A stretch of DNA of 44,435 bases from an uncultured Prevotella sp. (GCA_947170725.1 CAMVUM010000027.1:1-44435), one strand, 5' to 3'. Positions 24,313 to 33,238 are shown, counted from the stretch's first letter. A program made the numbers and translations. Notes: generated by a model not told the origin, from the letters alone.

Positions 24313-25963
24313 GGTCACAGTCGAAGGAGGCGGTGTTGTCCCTGTTGTCTGTGGCGATGAATTTAAGGTGTCGCGTGCGCCCCTCTTTTCTTATGGGAGT
24401 GTTTTTCAGACGGCATGTCACGACAGCACTGCGTCCTTCCTGCTCAAATAGGACAAACTGGTCGTCGATGTATCCGCGGAATGATTTCACACCGCTTTTG
24501 TCGTCCGACAGAGTGAGACGTATGGTGCTGTTGACGGTCCAGGACGGTTGGTTGAGTGGACTGATGACCGGTGGCCTGTCGTCATATTCCAGTTCGTAGG
24601 ATGCCCCGAGCTCACGGATGTTGGTAGTAACCCAGCCATCGGCATATCTGCCGCCCATGAAACGGTCGCGGTCGTAGTGACTGACGACGTAGAATTTTTT
24701 AGGGTCGGCCATCTCCCGGCATACGGCGAGGCTTAGTTCGGCGTGCCTTAAGAGCGGAAGGGAACGTTTGGAGAATGAATATACGGCGGAATAGCGGCCG
24801 TCGGCAGATTCTTTTACGATCGGCATGATAAACGTGTCGTCGGGCAGATTGCCTGAGGGGAGGACGAATTGCATGCCCGGAAGTGAAATCATGCCGGTCT
24901 TGTCCCATTTCATTGGTGAAATACCGGACGCTTCGGACTTTGCTGCGGGAATTTCGCTGCGCTCTCCGAAGATGACGAATGAATAGCAGGAAGTGTTTCC
25001 GTGAATGTCACGCAGGGTATAACAGATGTTATATTCACGCTTCTCACGGATGTTTATGATGCCATTGGCGTTATCAGTTCTCAGTATGGACAGGCGTGTT
25101 CCCGGACTCAGGAACGACTTCAAGAACCACACTCCGGTGCGAAAATAGTGGTCATAATCACCCCATGAGTTTACCATGCGATTGCGTTGCATGGGTATAT
25201 TGTCGACGGTGCTGTGGAAAATCTCGCTGCCGTCGACTGTCAGTATAGTTTCCCTGACACCGTAGTGATTGTATGTTGTTTCCGAATAGTCGTTCGCACA
25301 GATGGCCAATCCAATTTTTCCCCATGCCGTGAACGTTCTTGTCAGGGCGTGGGAGGATAATGGAAAGGACTGTTTTGCACTGCTTCCACAGAACACTCCC
25401 TCCCCAGCGACGGGACAGGCCATGAAGGCGTGGGCTATCGGTGGCAGACTATCGCGGACGAATGGTGCAAGGACGTCAAGCGGGTCGATCATATTCCATG
25501 TTCGTGTTTCGTGAAGTTCGAGATGAAGATGAGGAGCCGTACTTGAGCCAGTGTTGCCGCTGATTGCTATGAGCTGGCCGCGGGCAACGGGATATTCCGT
25601 TGCTCTGAGGCGTATGTCGGCCTTTGCTGATGTTTTTTTGTACTGCCAGCGGCGTAGCAATCGCTGTAGCGATGGGGAAAAAGAACGGAGATGGCAATAG
25701 ACGGCGGTGTGGCCGTCGGGGTGGGTTACATATACGGCATTTCCGAAACCGTATAGTCCTGTGGTTATGCGGCTGACGTAACCGTCACTGATGGAATAGA
25801 TAGGCTTACCCTCAACGCCGCCCGTCTTTACGTCAATGCCACCATGGAAGTGGTTCGGTCGGGGCTCACCGAAATTCCCCGCCAGTGTCATTTCGTAGTC
25901 TACCGGCGGGGAATAGGAATTTGCCGCTATCAGAAGGAATAGTCCGGCAAATATGTTCAGCAT
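24302..25963 (-). CDS. Secreted M23-family metallopeptidase
   Basis: A LytM/M23-type peptidoglycan endopeptidase-like protein, 553 residues from the ATG at 25963. This start gives a signal peptide (MLNIFAGLFLLIAANSYS) and overlaps the nadC stop as ATGCTGA, a translational-coupling arrangement; the longer frame to 26035 lies inside nadC. The zinc site is HFHGGIDV (His40 and Asp44) plus HLHLELHE at about residues 140-148, so all metal ligands seem present. After the catalytic domain come about 380 residues of beta-rich sequence with Ig-like character (SGVKSFRGYIDDQFVLFEQ). It is probably periplasmic and acts on cell-wall cross-links. Confidence 0.9.
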   Translation of the reverse strand: MLNIFAGLFLLIAANSYSPPVDYEMTLAGNFGEPRPNHFHGGIDVKTGGVEGKPIYSISDGYVSRITTGLYGFGNAVYVTHPDGHTAVYCHLRSFSPSLQRLLRRWQYKKTSAKADIRLRATEYPVARGQLIAISGNTGSSTAPHLHLELHETRTWNMIDPLDVLAPFVRDSLPPIAHAFMACPVAGEGVFCGSSAKQSFPLSSHALTRTFTAWGKIGLAICANDYSETTYNHYGVRETILTVDGSEIFHSTVDNIPMQRNRMVNSWGDYDHYFRTGVWFLKSFLSPGTRLSILRTDNANGIINIREKREYNICYTLRDIHGNTSCYSFVIFGERSEIPAAKSEASGISPMKWDKTGMISLPGMQFVLPSGNLPDDTFIMPIVKESADGRYSAVYSFSKRSLPLLRHAELSLAVCREMADPKKFYVVSHYDRDRFMGGRYADGWVTTNIRELGASYELEYDDRPPVISPLNQPSWTVNSTIRLTLSDDKSGVKSFRGYIDDQFVLFEQEGRSAVVTCRLKNTPIRKEGRTRHLKFIATDNRDNTASFDCDLIY

Positions 25964-26805
25964 GCCTTGAAGCTCATGTCGAGACCCTTGACAGAGTGAG
26001 TGAGGGCACCTACGGAGATGAAGTCGACGCCACATTCGGCATAGTCGCGTATGGTGTCGAAGGTTATTCCGCCGCTTGATTCTGTCTCATAACGGCCGCC
26101 AACTATTTCGACAGCCTTGCGTGTGTCCTCAACAGAGAAATTGTCGAGCATGATGCGGTTTACTCCTCCGCAGTCAATCACCTGCTGGAGTTCGTCGAAA
26201 CTGCGCACTTCAATCTCAATCTTCAGGTCAAGTCCCTTGTTCTTCAGATACTCGTGACATCTGTTAATGGCATTGGAGATGCCTCCCGAGAAGTCAACGT
26301 GATTGTCTTTCAGGAGAATCATGTCGAAAAGCCCGATGCGATGGTTGCATCCTCCTCCGATTTTCACGGCCTGCTTCTCCAACATGCGCATTCCAGGAGT
26401 GGTCTTGCGTGTGTCAAGAACCCGTGTGTTCGTTCCTTCCAAGCGACGTACATACTTGTCCGTCATTGTGGCTATGCCGCTCATGCGCTGCATGATGTTG
26501 AGCATGAGGCGCTCCGTCTGAAGCAGTGAGCGTATGCGGCCGGTGACAACCATGGCCACGTCGCCTTTCTTTACCCTCGTTCCGTCCTGCATGAGGACTT
26601 CAATCTGCATTTCCGGATCGAAGCGTCTGAATACTTCCTTGGCCACTTCTACGCCGGCCAGAATACCGTCTTCCTTGATGAGAAGGCGCGACTTGCCCAT
26701 CGCATCTTCCGGTATGCAACACAAAGTGGTGTGGTCTCCATCGCCGATATCCTCTGCGAACGAGAGGTCAATCAGCTTGTCTGTCAATTCGTCTACGCTT
26801 AACAT
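25957..26805 (-). CDS. nadC: Nicotinate-nucleotide pyrophosphorylase (carboxylating)
   Basis: Quinolinate phosphoribosyltransferase makes nicotinate mononucleotide from quinolinate and PRPP in de novo NAD synthesis. The 282 residues are the normal length, with an N-terminal EDIGDGDHT segment, the PRPP/quinolinate-binding basic motif RVLDTRKTTPGMR (about 130-142), HRIGLFDMILLKDNH (about 160-174), IEIEVRSFDEL and MLDNFS, and the SGGITFDTIRDYAECGVDFISVGALTHS barrel end. nadA and nadB are not in the window. It is upstream of, and overlaps, the M23 gene. Confidence 0.97.
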   Translation of the reverse strand: MLSVDELTDKLIDLSFAEDIGDGDHTTLCCIPEDAMGKSRLLIKEDGILAGVEVAKEVFRRFDPEMQIEVLMQDGTRVKKGDVAMVVTGRIRSLLQTERLMLNIMQRMSGIATMTDKYVRRLEGTNTRVLDTRKTTPGMRMLEKQAVKIGGGCNHRIGLFDMILLKDNHVDFSGGISNAINRCHEYLKNKGLDLKIEIEVRSFDELQQVIDCGGVNRIMLDNFSVEDTRKAVEIVGGRYETESSGGITFDTIRDYAECGVDFISVGALTHSVKGLDMSFKAC

Positions 26806-26878
26806 AATGATAATTTAGCCCTTCGCCCATGCTTTGGAGTATTGGCGGAGGATAGTGTATTTTATTTTTTTTGTCTTG

Positions 26879-26905
26879 GACCGCCGTTCATGTTGGGCGG
26901 CGGTC
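26879..26905. terminator. Hairpin between the beta-barrel gene and nadC
   Basis: GACCGCCG (26879-26886) and CGGCGGTC (26898-26905), perfect 8-bp arms around 11 nt, 83 bp past the beta-barrel gene stop. A long T-run lies on its low-coordinate side on the plus strand, so it is not a textbook minus-strand terminator, but it is the only hairpin there. Confidence 0.5.
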
Positions 26906-26987
26906 AGGTGATTGTTTCATTTTGACTGTTCTGCGGCCGGTCTGTCGCGTGTTGTTGAACACCTCTTCGCAAGCCGTCGCCTTCTCT

Positions 26988-27470
26988 TTAAAGATATATG
27001 CCAAAGCCGACGCGAAAACCGATCGTGCTGTAGTCGCTGTGGCTCTTAAACGAATGGTTGTAATATATCTCAGGTTCAATCGTCACCGTGTGACTGAGGA
27101 AAAAGGCGTAGCCTATCTGTACACTCGGCACGAGGTCGTCGTAATTGCTTCCTTGGTGAAGATAACTGGCCGATGCGCCGAGGTAGAGGCCGTTCTGAAC
27201 GATATAGTAGCGTGCGCCTACACCGATGGACAGTGCTGCCGGAATGTCCTTCTTCTTGTCATAACCAATTTGTCCGGTCACCATCCAGTCATCGGTGAAG
27301 AAATAGCCAGCCTTGGCATCCAAACCGAAGTGGCTCTTCTCAGAGCCATTGTAACTCATATTCAGACCAGACAGTGAAGCGCCGATATACTTCTTTCCTT
27401 TTTCGAACTGAGCGTTGGCTGCGACGGCCATCATCAGACCGACGAGCACAAGTGTTAGTTTCATTTTCAT
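26988..27470 (-). CDS. Small outer-membrane beta-barrel protein
   Basis: 160 residues with a signal peptide (MKMKLTLVLVGLMMAVAANA, cleaved before Gln21) and alternating hydrophobic strands rich in Gly and aromatic residues, ending in FRVGFGIYL, the pattern of an OMP_b-brl/OmpA-like eight-strand barrel. A surface or structural role is likely; ligand unknown. It starts only 3 bp after the cstA stop, so the two genes are probably cotranscribed, a curious pairing of an inner-membrane peptide/pyruvate transporter family and an outer-membrane protein. Confidence 0.85.
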   Translation of the reverse strand: MKMKLTLVLVGLMMAVAANAQFEKGKKYIGASLSGLNMSYNGSEKSHFGLDAKAGYFFTDDWMVTGQIGYDKKKDIPAALSIGVGARYYIVQNGLYLGASASYLHQGSNYDDLVPSVQIGYAFFLSHTVTIEPEIYYNHSFKSHSDYSTIGFRVGFGIYL

Positions 27471-27473
27471 AAT

Positions 27474-28949
27474 TTATTCATTTTGGTTTAAAGTTGAACT
27501 TCTTTGTTTCTTTAGCCATACTGCGAACCATACGGCAGTGGCCATACATACGCATCCTCCAGCGGCATAGCTTATGCCGGATGGCAGATTGAAAGCCTGG
27601 CGTGAGACGAGGAGGAACGTCGTGCATACAGTTGTCATGAACAGAGCTGGTATGAGTGTTACGATGTAGGGCTTGTGTTCACGGACAAGAAAAACCGTAA
27701 TTGTCCATAAGGTGAATACGGACAGCGCTTGATTGGCCCATCCGAAATATTGCCAGATGATGTTGAAACCATCGGGATTTTCAATCTGCCAATAGAGCAT
27801 GAGTATGGAGATTACAAACAGCGGGATGCTTATGAGAAGCCTTCTGGTGATTGATTTTTGGTCAATATGGGCAAATTCGGAGATAATCAGGCGTGCAGAG
27901 CGGAACGCCGTATCGCCGCTCGTGATGGGCGCTGCCACAACTCCGAGCAGTGCAAGAATGCCACCGGCAACTCCGAGCCAGTCGTTGCAGATGATGTTCA
28001 CAACGGCCGGGGCGGAAGTGTGGAAGCCTGTTTCGCGTGCGGCCTCGATGAGCTGATAGCCGGGGGAGGGTTCGCCGTAGAAGAAATAGGCTGAAACGGT
28101 GGCCCAGATAAGTGCGACAGCTCCTTCGGTTATCATTGCGCCGTAGAAAATGGGGCGGCCCATCCGCTCGCTTTTGATGCAACGGGCCATTAGCGGGCTT
28201 TGTGTCGCGTGGAAGCCGCTGATGGCTCCGCAGGCGATAGTGATGAACAGAGCGGGGAATATCTGGTCCGTCCATGCCGGGTCCGTCTTCATGCCCATGT
28301 TGTCAAGGCCATCCCATAGTTCAGGTATGGCCGGCATCTTTACGAACAGCATGACCATCAAGGCGAAAGCCATGAACAGCAACGAGAAAGCAAAAAGCGG
28401 ATAAATTTTTCCTATAATCTTGTCGATAGGCAACATCATCGCTATGACATAATATATGAAAATAATACCAATCCACATCATGGACGAGCCGCCGATGGTA
28501 TGGAGGATTTCTGCTGGGCTGTATACAAAGACTGTGCCCACCATGATGAGCAGGAATACCGTGAAGACCAGCATGCAACGTTTAGCGGTTCCACCAAGGT
28601 ATTTGCCGATCAGATGTGGCAGTCCGGCGCCATCGTTACGAACGGATAGCATACCGCTAAGGTAGTCGTGTGTCGCACCTGCGAAAATACATCCTAAGAC
28701 AATCCACAGATAGGCTACCGGGCCGAACTTCGCGCCCATAATGGCTCCGAAAATAGGTCCTGTTCCAGCTATATTGAGAAACTGTATCATGAAGATTTTC
28801 CAGCTCGGAAGGGCGATATAATCAATGCCATCGGCTTTTTCTATGGCAGGTGTCATGCGGTCGTCCGGAGAGAACACCCGCTCAATGAACCGTCCGTAGA
28901 AGACGTAGCCGGCTATCAGAGCCAAAAGACTCAATGTAAAAGAAATCAT
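27474..28949 (-). CDS. cstA: Carbon starvation protein CstA family transporter
   Basis: An inner-membrane transporter of the CstA family (peptide or pyruvate uptake in characterised members). The 491 residues are the short Bacteroidetes/Firmicutes form, shorter than the roughly 700-residue E. coli protein. Many membrane segments are visible, beginning MISFTLSLLALIAGYVFYGR, and the conserved FMIQFLNIAGTGPIFGAIMG stretch follows at about 53-72, with ACGAISGFHATQSPLMARC in mid-protein. It has a TACTTTTG box at 28986-28993 facing the divergent GHL10 promoter. Confidence 0.95.
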   Translation of the reverse strand: MISFTLSLLALIAGYVFYGRFIERVFSPDDRMTPAIEKADGIDYIALPSWKIFMIQFLNIAGTGPIFGAIMGAKFGPVAYLWIVLGCIFAGATHDYLSGMLSVRNDGAGLPHLIGKYLGGTAKRCMLVFTVFLLIMVGTVFVYSPAEILHTIGGSSMMWIGIIFIYYVIAMMLPIDKIIGKIYPLFAFSLLFMAFALMVMLFVKMPAIPELWDGLDNMGMKTDPAWTDQIFPALFITIACGAISGFHATQSPLMARCIKSERMGRPIFYGAMITEGAVALIWATVSAYFFYGEPSPGYQLIEAARETGFHTSAPAVVNIICNDWLGVAGGILALLGVVAAPITSGDTAFRSARLIISEFAHIDQKSITRRLLISIPLFVISILMLYWQIENPDGFNIIWQYFGWANQALSVFTLWTITVFLVREHKPYIVTLIPALFMTTVCTTFLLVSRQAFNLPSGISYAAGGCVCMATAVWFAVWLKKQRSSTLNQNE

Positions 28950-28985
28950 TTTTGAAAGGCTGTTGATTAAATAAATTCTTTACTG

Positions 28986-28993
28986 CAAAAGTA
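28986..28993 (-). promoter_or_regulatory. Likely -7 box of cstA
   Basis: Minus-strand TACTTTTG, with TTTC (29014-29017) 20 bp upstream in place of TTTG. It interleaves with the divergent GHL10 promoter, whose -33 box (29003-29006) falls in its spacer. Confidence 0.5.
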
Positions 28994-29002
28994 ACCATTT
29001 AA

Positions 29003-29033
29003 TTTGAAATATGGAAAAATAATCATAACTTTG
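29003..29033 (+). promoter_or_regulatory. GHL10 gene promoter
   Basis: TTTG (29003-29006), 19 bp, TAACTTTG (29026-29033). This perfect match shows that a TTG start at 29004 is upstream of the transcript and decides the ATG at 29052. Confidence 0.8.
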
Positions 29034-29051
29034 CGTTCAAATATTCAAAAT

Positions 29052-30740
29052 ATGAAAGTTTTTTGCCAATTAAAGCGATATTCAGCAATTATCATAACCT
29101 CATTTTGTGCCATCTGGCACACTGTCACAGCCCAGCTTCCTGTTCCCAAGCATGAAGTACGGGCCGTTTGGCTTACAACAATCGGTGGGCTTGACTGGCC
29201 GCACACATACGCACGCTCCACTGCGTCAGTGTCAGTGCAGCAGCGTGAACTATGTGACATACTTGACAAACTGAAAGCAGCCAATGTCAATACGGTCCTT
29301 TTGCAGACACGGGTTCGCGGAACGGTTATCTATCCGTCCGAATATGAGCCGTGGGACGGATGCTTGTCCGGCGTTCCGGGGCTCGCTCCGGGATATGACG
29401 CGCTTGGATTTGCCGTAGAGGAGTGTCACAAGCGTGGTATGGAACTCCATGCCTGGGTGGTCACGCTGCCGTTGGGGAAGTGGCAGAAGGAAGGGTGTCA
29501 GCGTCTGAGAAAGAAATACCCGTCGATGGTCAAACGCATTGGTGACGAGGGATATATGAATCCGGAAAGTGCCGGAACTGCGGACTATCTCGCGCGTATA
29601 TGCCGTGAGATAACGTCGAACTACGACATCGACGGCATCCACCTTGACTACATACGCTATCCAGAGACCTGGCCCGGACGGCTCGACCGTGAGCGTGGCC
29701 GCCAAAACATAACCTCAATAGTCAGCCGTATCAACAGCGCGGTGAAGGGCATCAAGCCTTGGGTCAAGATGAGCTGTTCGCCTGTGGGAAAATATGACGA
29801 CCTGACGCGCTATTCGAGTCGTGGATGGAATGCCCGGACAAAGGTCTGTCAGGATGCCCAGGGCTGGCTGCGGGATGGACTGATGGACGAGCTGTTCCCG
29901 ATGATGTACTTCCGCGGAGACCAGTTCTATCCTTTCGCACTCGACTGGAAAGAAAATTCCTACGGACGCATAATATCCATAGGATTAGGTATTTATTTCA
30001 TGTCGCCTAAAGAAAAGAATTGGCCAGGAGATGTCGTGGAACGGCAGATGAACGTTCTACGCCGCCACGGTTTGGGACACGCATATTTCCGTTCACGTTT
30101 CTTCACGGACAATGTTAAAGGCATCTACGACATGGCCGCTTCCGTGATAGATCATCATCCGGCCTTGATTCCACCCATGACATGGCAGTGGGCGACGGCC
30201 CCGTTGCCACCGTTGTCGCTCACTGTCAGGCAGACTCATGACGGGACGCTCCTGACATGGGACGGAGCAGCAGACCGTTCGGGCGCTCCATATCTATTAT
30301 ATAATGTATATGCGTCTGACACCTATCCCGTGAACACGGACGACGCCCGCAATCTCATAGCAACGCGTCTTGTTTCCAGAGCCATTTTTTTGCCCCAGCA
30401 CCCCGGCGGACAGCCACTACATTTTGCTGTTACCGCTATGGACCGTTACGGAAACGAGAGTTCCCCGATATTGAGCGACGCCCCTGAAGAGGAATATACG
30501 ACGTCGACACGCTATCTGTCCAATGACGGCCGCCGTCTTGCGCTGCCAGCGAAAGGGCAGGCATTGGACGCTGAATTTGTTGTGGTAGAAACGTTGAAGG
30601 GGAACATCGTCGCCATGCTTCCATACAGCGGGAGCCACGCCGACATATCGTCTCTGCCTCCCGGCGCGTATGTATTGAAGTCTCTTGGACGCAAAGGCGT
30701 GGCCCATCGCATCGGTTATTTCATGAAGAATTATAAATAG
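29052..30740 (+). CDS. Secreted GHL10 (DUF187) glycoside hydrolase-like protein
   Basis: 562 residues from the ATG at 29052, with a signal peptide (about 29 residues, ending HTVTAQ). The TIM-barrel-like GHL10 domain begins HEVRAVWLTTIGGLDWPHTY and contains MELHAWVVTLPLG and YDIDGIHLDYIRYPE, the last with Asp residues likely at the active site; MMYFRGDQFYPF follows. GHL10 proteins are thought to act on peptidoglycan-related or other amino-sugar glycans, but few are characterised. From about residue 390 a fibronectin type III-like module appears (PLSLTVRQTHDGTLLTWDG, FAVTAMDRYGNESSP), then a short C-terminal beta segment. Single gene, own promoter. Confidence 0.88.
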   Translation: MKVFCQLKRYSAIIITSFCAIWHTVTAQLPVPKHEVRAVWLTTIGGLDWPHTYARSTASVSVQQRELCDILDKLKAANVNTVLLQTRVRGTVIYPSEYEPWDGCLSGVPGLAPGYDALGFAVEECHKRGMELHAWVVTLPLGKWQKEGCQRLRKKYPSMVKRIGDEGYMNPESAGTADYLARICREITSNYDIDGIHLDYIRYPETWPGRLDRERGRQNITSIVSRINSAVKGIKPWVKMSCSPVGKYDDLTRYSSRGWNARTKVCQDAQGWLRDGLMDELFPMMYFRGDQFYPFALDWKENSYGRIISIGLGIYFMSPKEKNWPGDVVERQMNVLRRHGLGHAYFRSRFFTDNVKGIYDMAASVIDHHPALIPPMTWQWATAPLPPLSLTVRQTHDGTLLTWDGAADRSGAPYLLYNVYASDTYPVNTDDARNLIATRLVSRAIFLPQHPGGQPLHFAVTAMDRYGNESSPILSDAPEEEYTTSTRYLSNDGRRLALPAKGQALDAEFVVVETLKGNIVAMLPYSGSHADISSLPPGAYVLKSLGRKGVAHRIGYFMKNYK

Positions 30741-31005
30741 TGATTAGTCGGAAACATAGATATAACCCATAACTCACGATTGGTAATTTCAAAATATAAA
30801 TTCGTAATTCTTTTTCTGAATTTATCGCCCACAAGAAGAGGGACTTCCCTAAAAAAGTTGCCACGCTCCCAAATAACAGAAATATGGCGAGGCAAATTTT
30901 ATGTGCATTTATTTATGAAATATTTACATATGTACCAACTATCTGATATACAGTGATTTGTGTAAGGTGGGCTTACTTTGGTTTTGCAATGGTGCCGGAA
31001 AAGTA

Positions 31006-31116
31006 TTGCCGTAAGGCCTTCCCGGGGTTACAATGGGACCATTATTGCATTGCAACGGCAGCCCCGTTGGATGACGGAAGCGGCCTCGTCACAACCCCAG
31101 GAAGGCCTTACGGCAA
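31006..31116. repeat. Intergenic palindromic repeat, copy 2
   Basis: Arms 31006-31029 and 31093-31116 pair over 24 bp with a single mismatch; each carries GCCGTAAGGCC or its complement. The 63-bp centre holds a smaller inverted motif ACGGCAGCCCCGTT. The same GCCGTAAGG and CGGCAGYCCCGTT words occur in the element at 16041-16138. Confidence 0.85.
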
Positions 31117-31378
31117 GAAAAATGGGCAAAAAATGACCTTCAAAAAAATCTGAAAGTTTAACTCTGAAACTGCCGTAAAGGCCCCGTTAGGTGGTTTTGA
31201 TGGCAGGAAATGGTGTTTCGGGGTGAGAAAATGTGCGGATTTTAGCTGAAAAAGGGCTCAAAATGAGCTGGAATGAAGATTTTGATGGAGTTTGTTTTGT
31301 TAAATAAAAACAGTGGTGAGCCGCATAACTACAATCGTATAAAACAATCCGGCGTGATATGGAAGGCATAAACATGAC

Positions 31379-31411
31379 GGCGGCCGTCTCCTCAGATAGG
31401 GGACGGCCGCC
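31379..31411. terminator. Bidirectional terminator between GHL10 gene and rubrerythrin
   Basis: Arms 31379-31391 and 31399-31411 pair over 13 bp with one mismatch (core GGCGGCCGTC), 7-nt loop. It lies 40 bp past the rubrerythrin stop. The T-rich tract follows on the plus-strand side. Confidence 0.75.
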
Positions 31412-31451
31412 ATTCAGTTTTTGTTTTATAGTATCATGATTCGGTTTCTTA

Positions 31452-31994
31452 TCAATAATTCTCAGGCTTGAGCTGGAAATATGCTTGCTCATGGTCGCAG
31501 ACGGGACAAATCTTCGGAGCCTTCTTACCGATGATTATGTGGCCGCAGTTTGAGCATTGCCATACAGCTTCACCATCTTTAGAGAACACTTTCTTGTCGC
31601 GTACGTTTTTCAGCAGTCTGAGGTATCGTTCCTCATGGGCTTTCTCTACAGCTGCGACACCGTCAAACTTCTTGGCAATTTCTGTGAATCCTTCTTCGCG
31701 AGCTTCCTCTGCCATGCGATGATACATATCCTGCCACTCGTAGTTTTCACCGGCAGCTGCATCCTCAAGATTCCACTCCGTGTCGTTCACTTCACCGCCA
31801 TGAAGGTACTTATACCATAGCTCGGCATGCTCTTTTTCGTTGGCGGCTGTTTCTTCAAACAGTGCTGCAATCTGCATGTATCCGTCTTTTCTGGCTTTTG
31901 ACGCAAAATAAGTGTATTTGTTGCGTGCCATTGACTCTCCAGCGAATGCTTCGAGGAGGTTCTTCTCTGTCTTTGTTCCTTTCAAATCTTTCAT
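31452..31994 (-). CDS. rbr: Rubrerythrin
   Basis: A non-haem diiron peroxidase that reduces hydrogen peroxide in anaerobes. 180 residues. The ferritin-like four-helix domain has the two Glu/His metal motifs ([18 protein letters not shown] and, later, EEAREEG and EKAHEERY); the C-terminal rubredoxin domain has CSNCGH and CPVCDH, giving two CxxC pairs about 12 residues apart. Electrons reach the diiron site through the rubredoxin iron. A TATATTTG box is at 32038-32045. In an anaerobe carrying PFOR nearby (oxygen-sensitive) such protection is expected. Confidence 0.97.
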   Translation of the reverse strand: MKDLKGTKTEKNLLEAFAGESMARNKYTYFASKARKDGYMQIAALFEETAANEKEHAELWYKYLHGGEVNDTEWNLEDAAAGENYEWQDMYHRMAEEAREEGFTEIAKKFDGVAAVEKAHEERYLRLLKNVRDKKVFSKDGEAVWQCSNCGHIIIGKKAPKICPVCDHEQAYFQLKPENY

Positions 31995-32037
31995 AACTAC
32001 ATATATTTAAATTAGTGGATAAATGATTATTACGTTG

Positions 32038-32045
32038 CAAATATA
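32038..32045 (-). promoter_or_regulatory. Likely -7 box of rubrerythrin gene
   Basis: Minus-strand TATATTTG, about 45 nt from the ATG; no convincing TTTG at the -33 position. Confidence 0.45.
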
Positions 32046-32141
32046 ATCACAAAATCGGAATAACGTGTCATTACGACTGCGTTATTCCGCTTTATTCAAG
32101 TATTTTAAAGTCCGTTTGACAAAGTTCCTCCTGCCAGTTAA

Positions 32142-33176
32142 TTAAACTGAAATCTCTCCGCGTATGCTCCTTGTCATATAGGCTCTCACTGTTTCCGGAT
32201 CGTCGTATCTGGCCTGTAGATACATAAGTTTTGTCACTGCGCTTTCCACCGTACTGTCGTATCCGCTGATGACACCGGCCGATTTCAGTTGGTATCCTGT
32301 GTCATAACGTCCCATTTCCACTTTTCCCGCCATACATTGGCTGATGTTAATGATGGTTTTACCCAATGCTGTCGCTTCACGCAGTGCATTGAGCAGCCAT
32401 GGTTTCTGTGGAGCATTGCCACTGCCGTATGTGCGCATGACGATGGCGCGTAAATTCGGGGTCGCGATGACATGGCGGACGAGATCTTCCCGTATTCCAG
32501 GAAAAATTGTGAATACAATGACATTGTTGTCCAAACGGAAGTGAGGGATCATGGGGCGTGAAAGGTCCGGTTGGAGAATTCGTTCCTCCTGATAGGTGAT
32601 GTTCACTCCCGCCTCGACTAGATGAGGATAGTTGAAACTTTCAAAGGCGTCAAATTCGTCAGCACTTTGTTTCGTTGTGCGGTTTCCGCGCAGGAGATGT
32701 CCGTTGAAATAGATTCCCACTTCTGGCACCATTGCCGTACCGTCAGTATGCTTTGCCGATGCAATTTCTATGCTGGTGATGAGGTTCTCTTTGCCGTCAG
32801 TGCGCAATTGCCCTATAGGCAACTGGCTTCCAGTGAGGATCACTGGTTTTGTCAGATTCTCCAGCATGTAGCTCAGGGCTGAAGCTGTATATGCCATTGT
32901 GTCTGTGCCGTGAAGAATAACAAAACCGTCATATCGGTCATAGTTCTCGGCAATTATGTGGGCCAAATCAATCCAAAGGGCTGGCGACATGTCGCTGCTG
33001 TCTATTGGCGGGTCAAACTGATAGGTGGCAATGTGGGTTGAAAACTGTTTGAGTTCCGGGACATTGTTCAGAAGATGCTCGAAGTTGAACGGTTCAAGTG
33101 CTCCTGTTTGTGGATTCCGGTTCATACCGATGGTTCCACCAGTGTAAATCAGAAGGACATTATTCTCGTACGTCAT
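32142..33176 (-). CDS. ansA: Type I (cytoplasmic) L-asparaginase
   Basis: Hydrolyses L-asparagine to aspartate and ammonia. 344 residues without a signal peptide, hence the cytoplasmic class. The first nucleophilic Thr lies in IYTGGTIGM (residues 10-18) and the second in LHGTDTMAYTA (about 88-98), followed by a conserved ILTGSQLPIGQLRTDGKENL. C-terminal QCMAGKVEMGRYDTG also fits the family. It is the only gene between rubrerythrin and the divergent uxaC. A 9-bp perfect palindrome lies across its -7 region immediately before the start codon. Confidence 0.95.
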   Translation of the reverse strand: MTYENNVLLIYTGGTIGMNRNPQTGALEPFNFEHLLNNVPELKQFSTHIATYQFDPPIDSSDMSPALWIDLAHIIAENYDRYDGFVILHGTDTMAYTASALSYMLENLTKPVILTGSQLPIGQLRTDGKENLITSIEIASAKHTDGTAMVPEVGIYFNGHLLRGNRTTKQSADEFDAFESFNYPHLVEAGVNITYQEERILQPDLSRPMIPHFRLDNNVIVFTIFPGIREDLVRHVIATPNLRAIVMRTYGSGNAPQKPWLLNALREATALGKTIINISQCMAGKVEMGRYDTGYQLKSAGVISGYDSTVESAVTKLMYLQARYDDPETVRAYMTRSIRGEISV

Positions 33177-33177
33177 C

Positions 33178-33212
33178 GTTTACGTAATATTTTTGTGCAA
33201 AAATACGTAAAC
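33178..33212 (-). promoter_or_regulatory. Palindrome covering the ansA -7 region
   Basis: Perfect arms GTTTACGTA (33178-33186) and TACGTAAAC (33204-33212) around 17 nt, which themselves hold TTTTTG/CAAAAA. The minus-strand box TATTTTTG (33198-33205) is inside it, so a bound protein or a folded leader could control ansA. The -33 box is weak. Confidence 0.55.
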
Positions 33213-33238
33213 TTTTCGAGAATACGGAATTTATTTGT

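Larger units (their letters stand above)
30741..31451. other. Long convergent spacer between GHL10 gene and rubrerythrin
   Basis: 711 bp with no credible gene. It contains the palindromic repeat at 31006-31116, a solitary half-element around 31172-31193 (GCCGTAAAGGCCCCGTTAGG), and the strong hairpin at 31379-31411. A 66-codon frame at 30953-31153 simply runs through the repeat. Confidence 0.6.

Noticed and set aside
29004..29051. TTG start for the GHL10 protein
   Set aside because: It lies inside the -33/-7 promoter and precedes the signal peptide.
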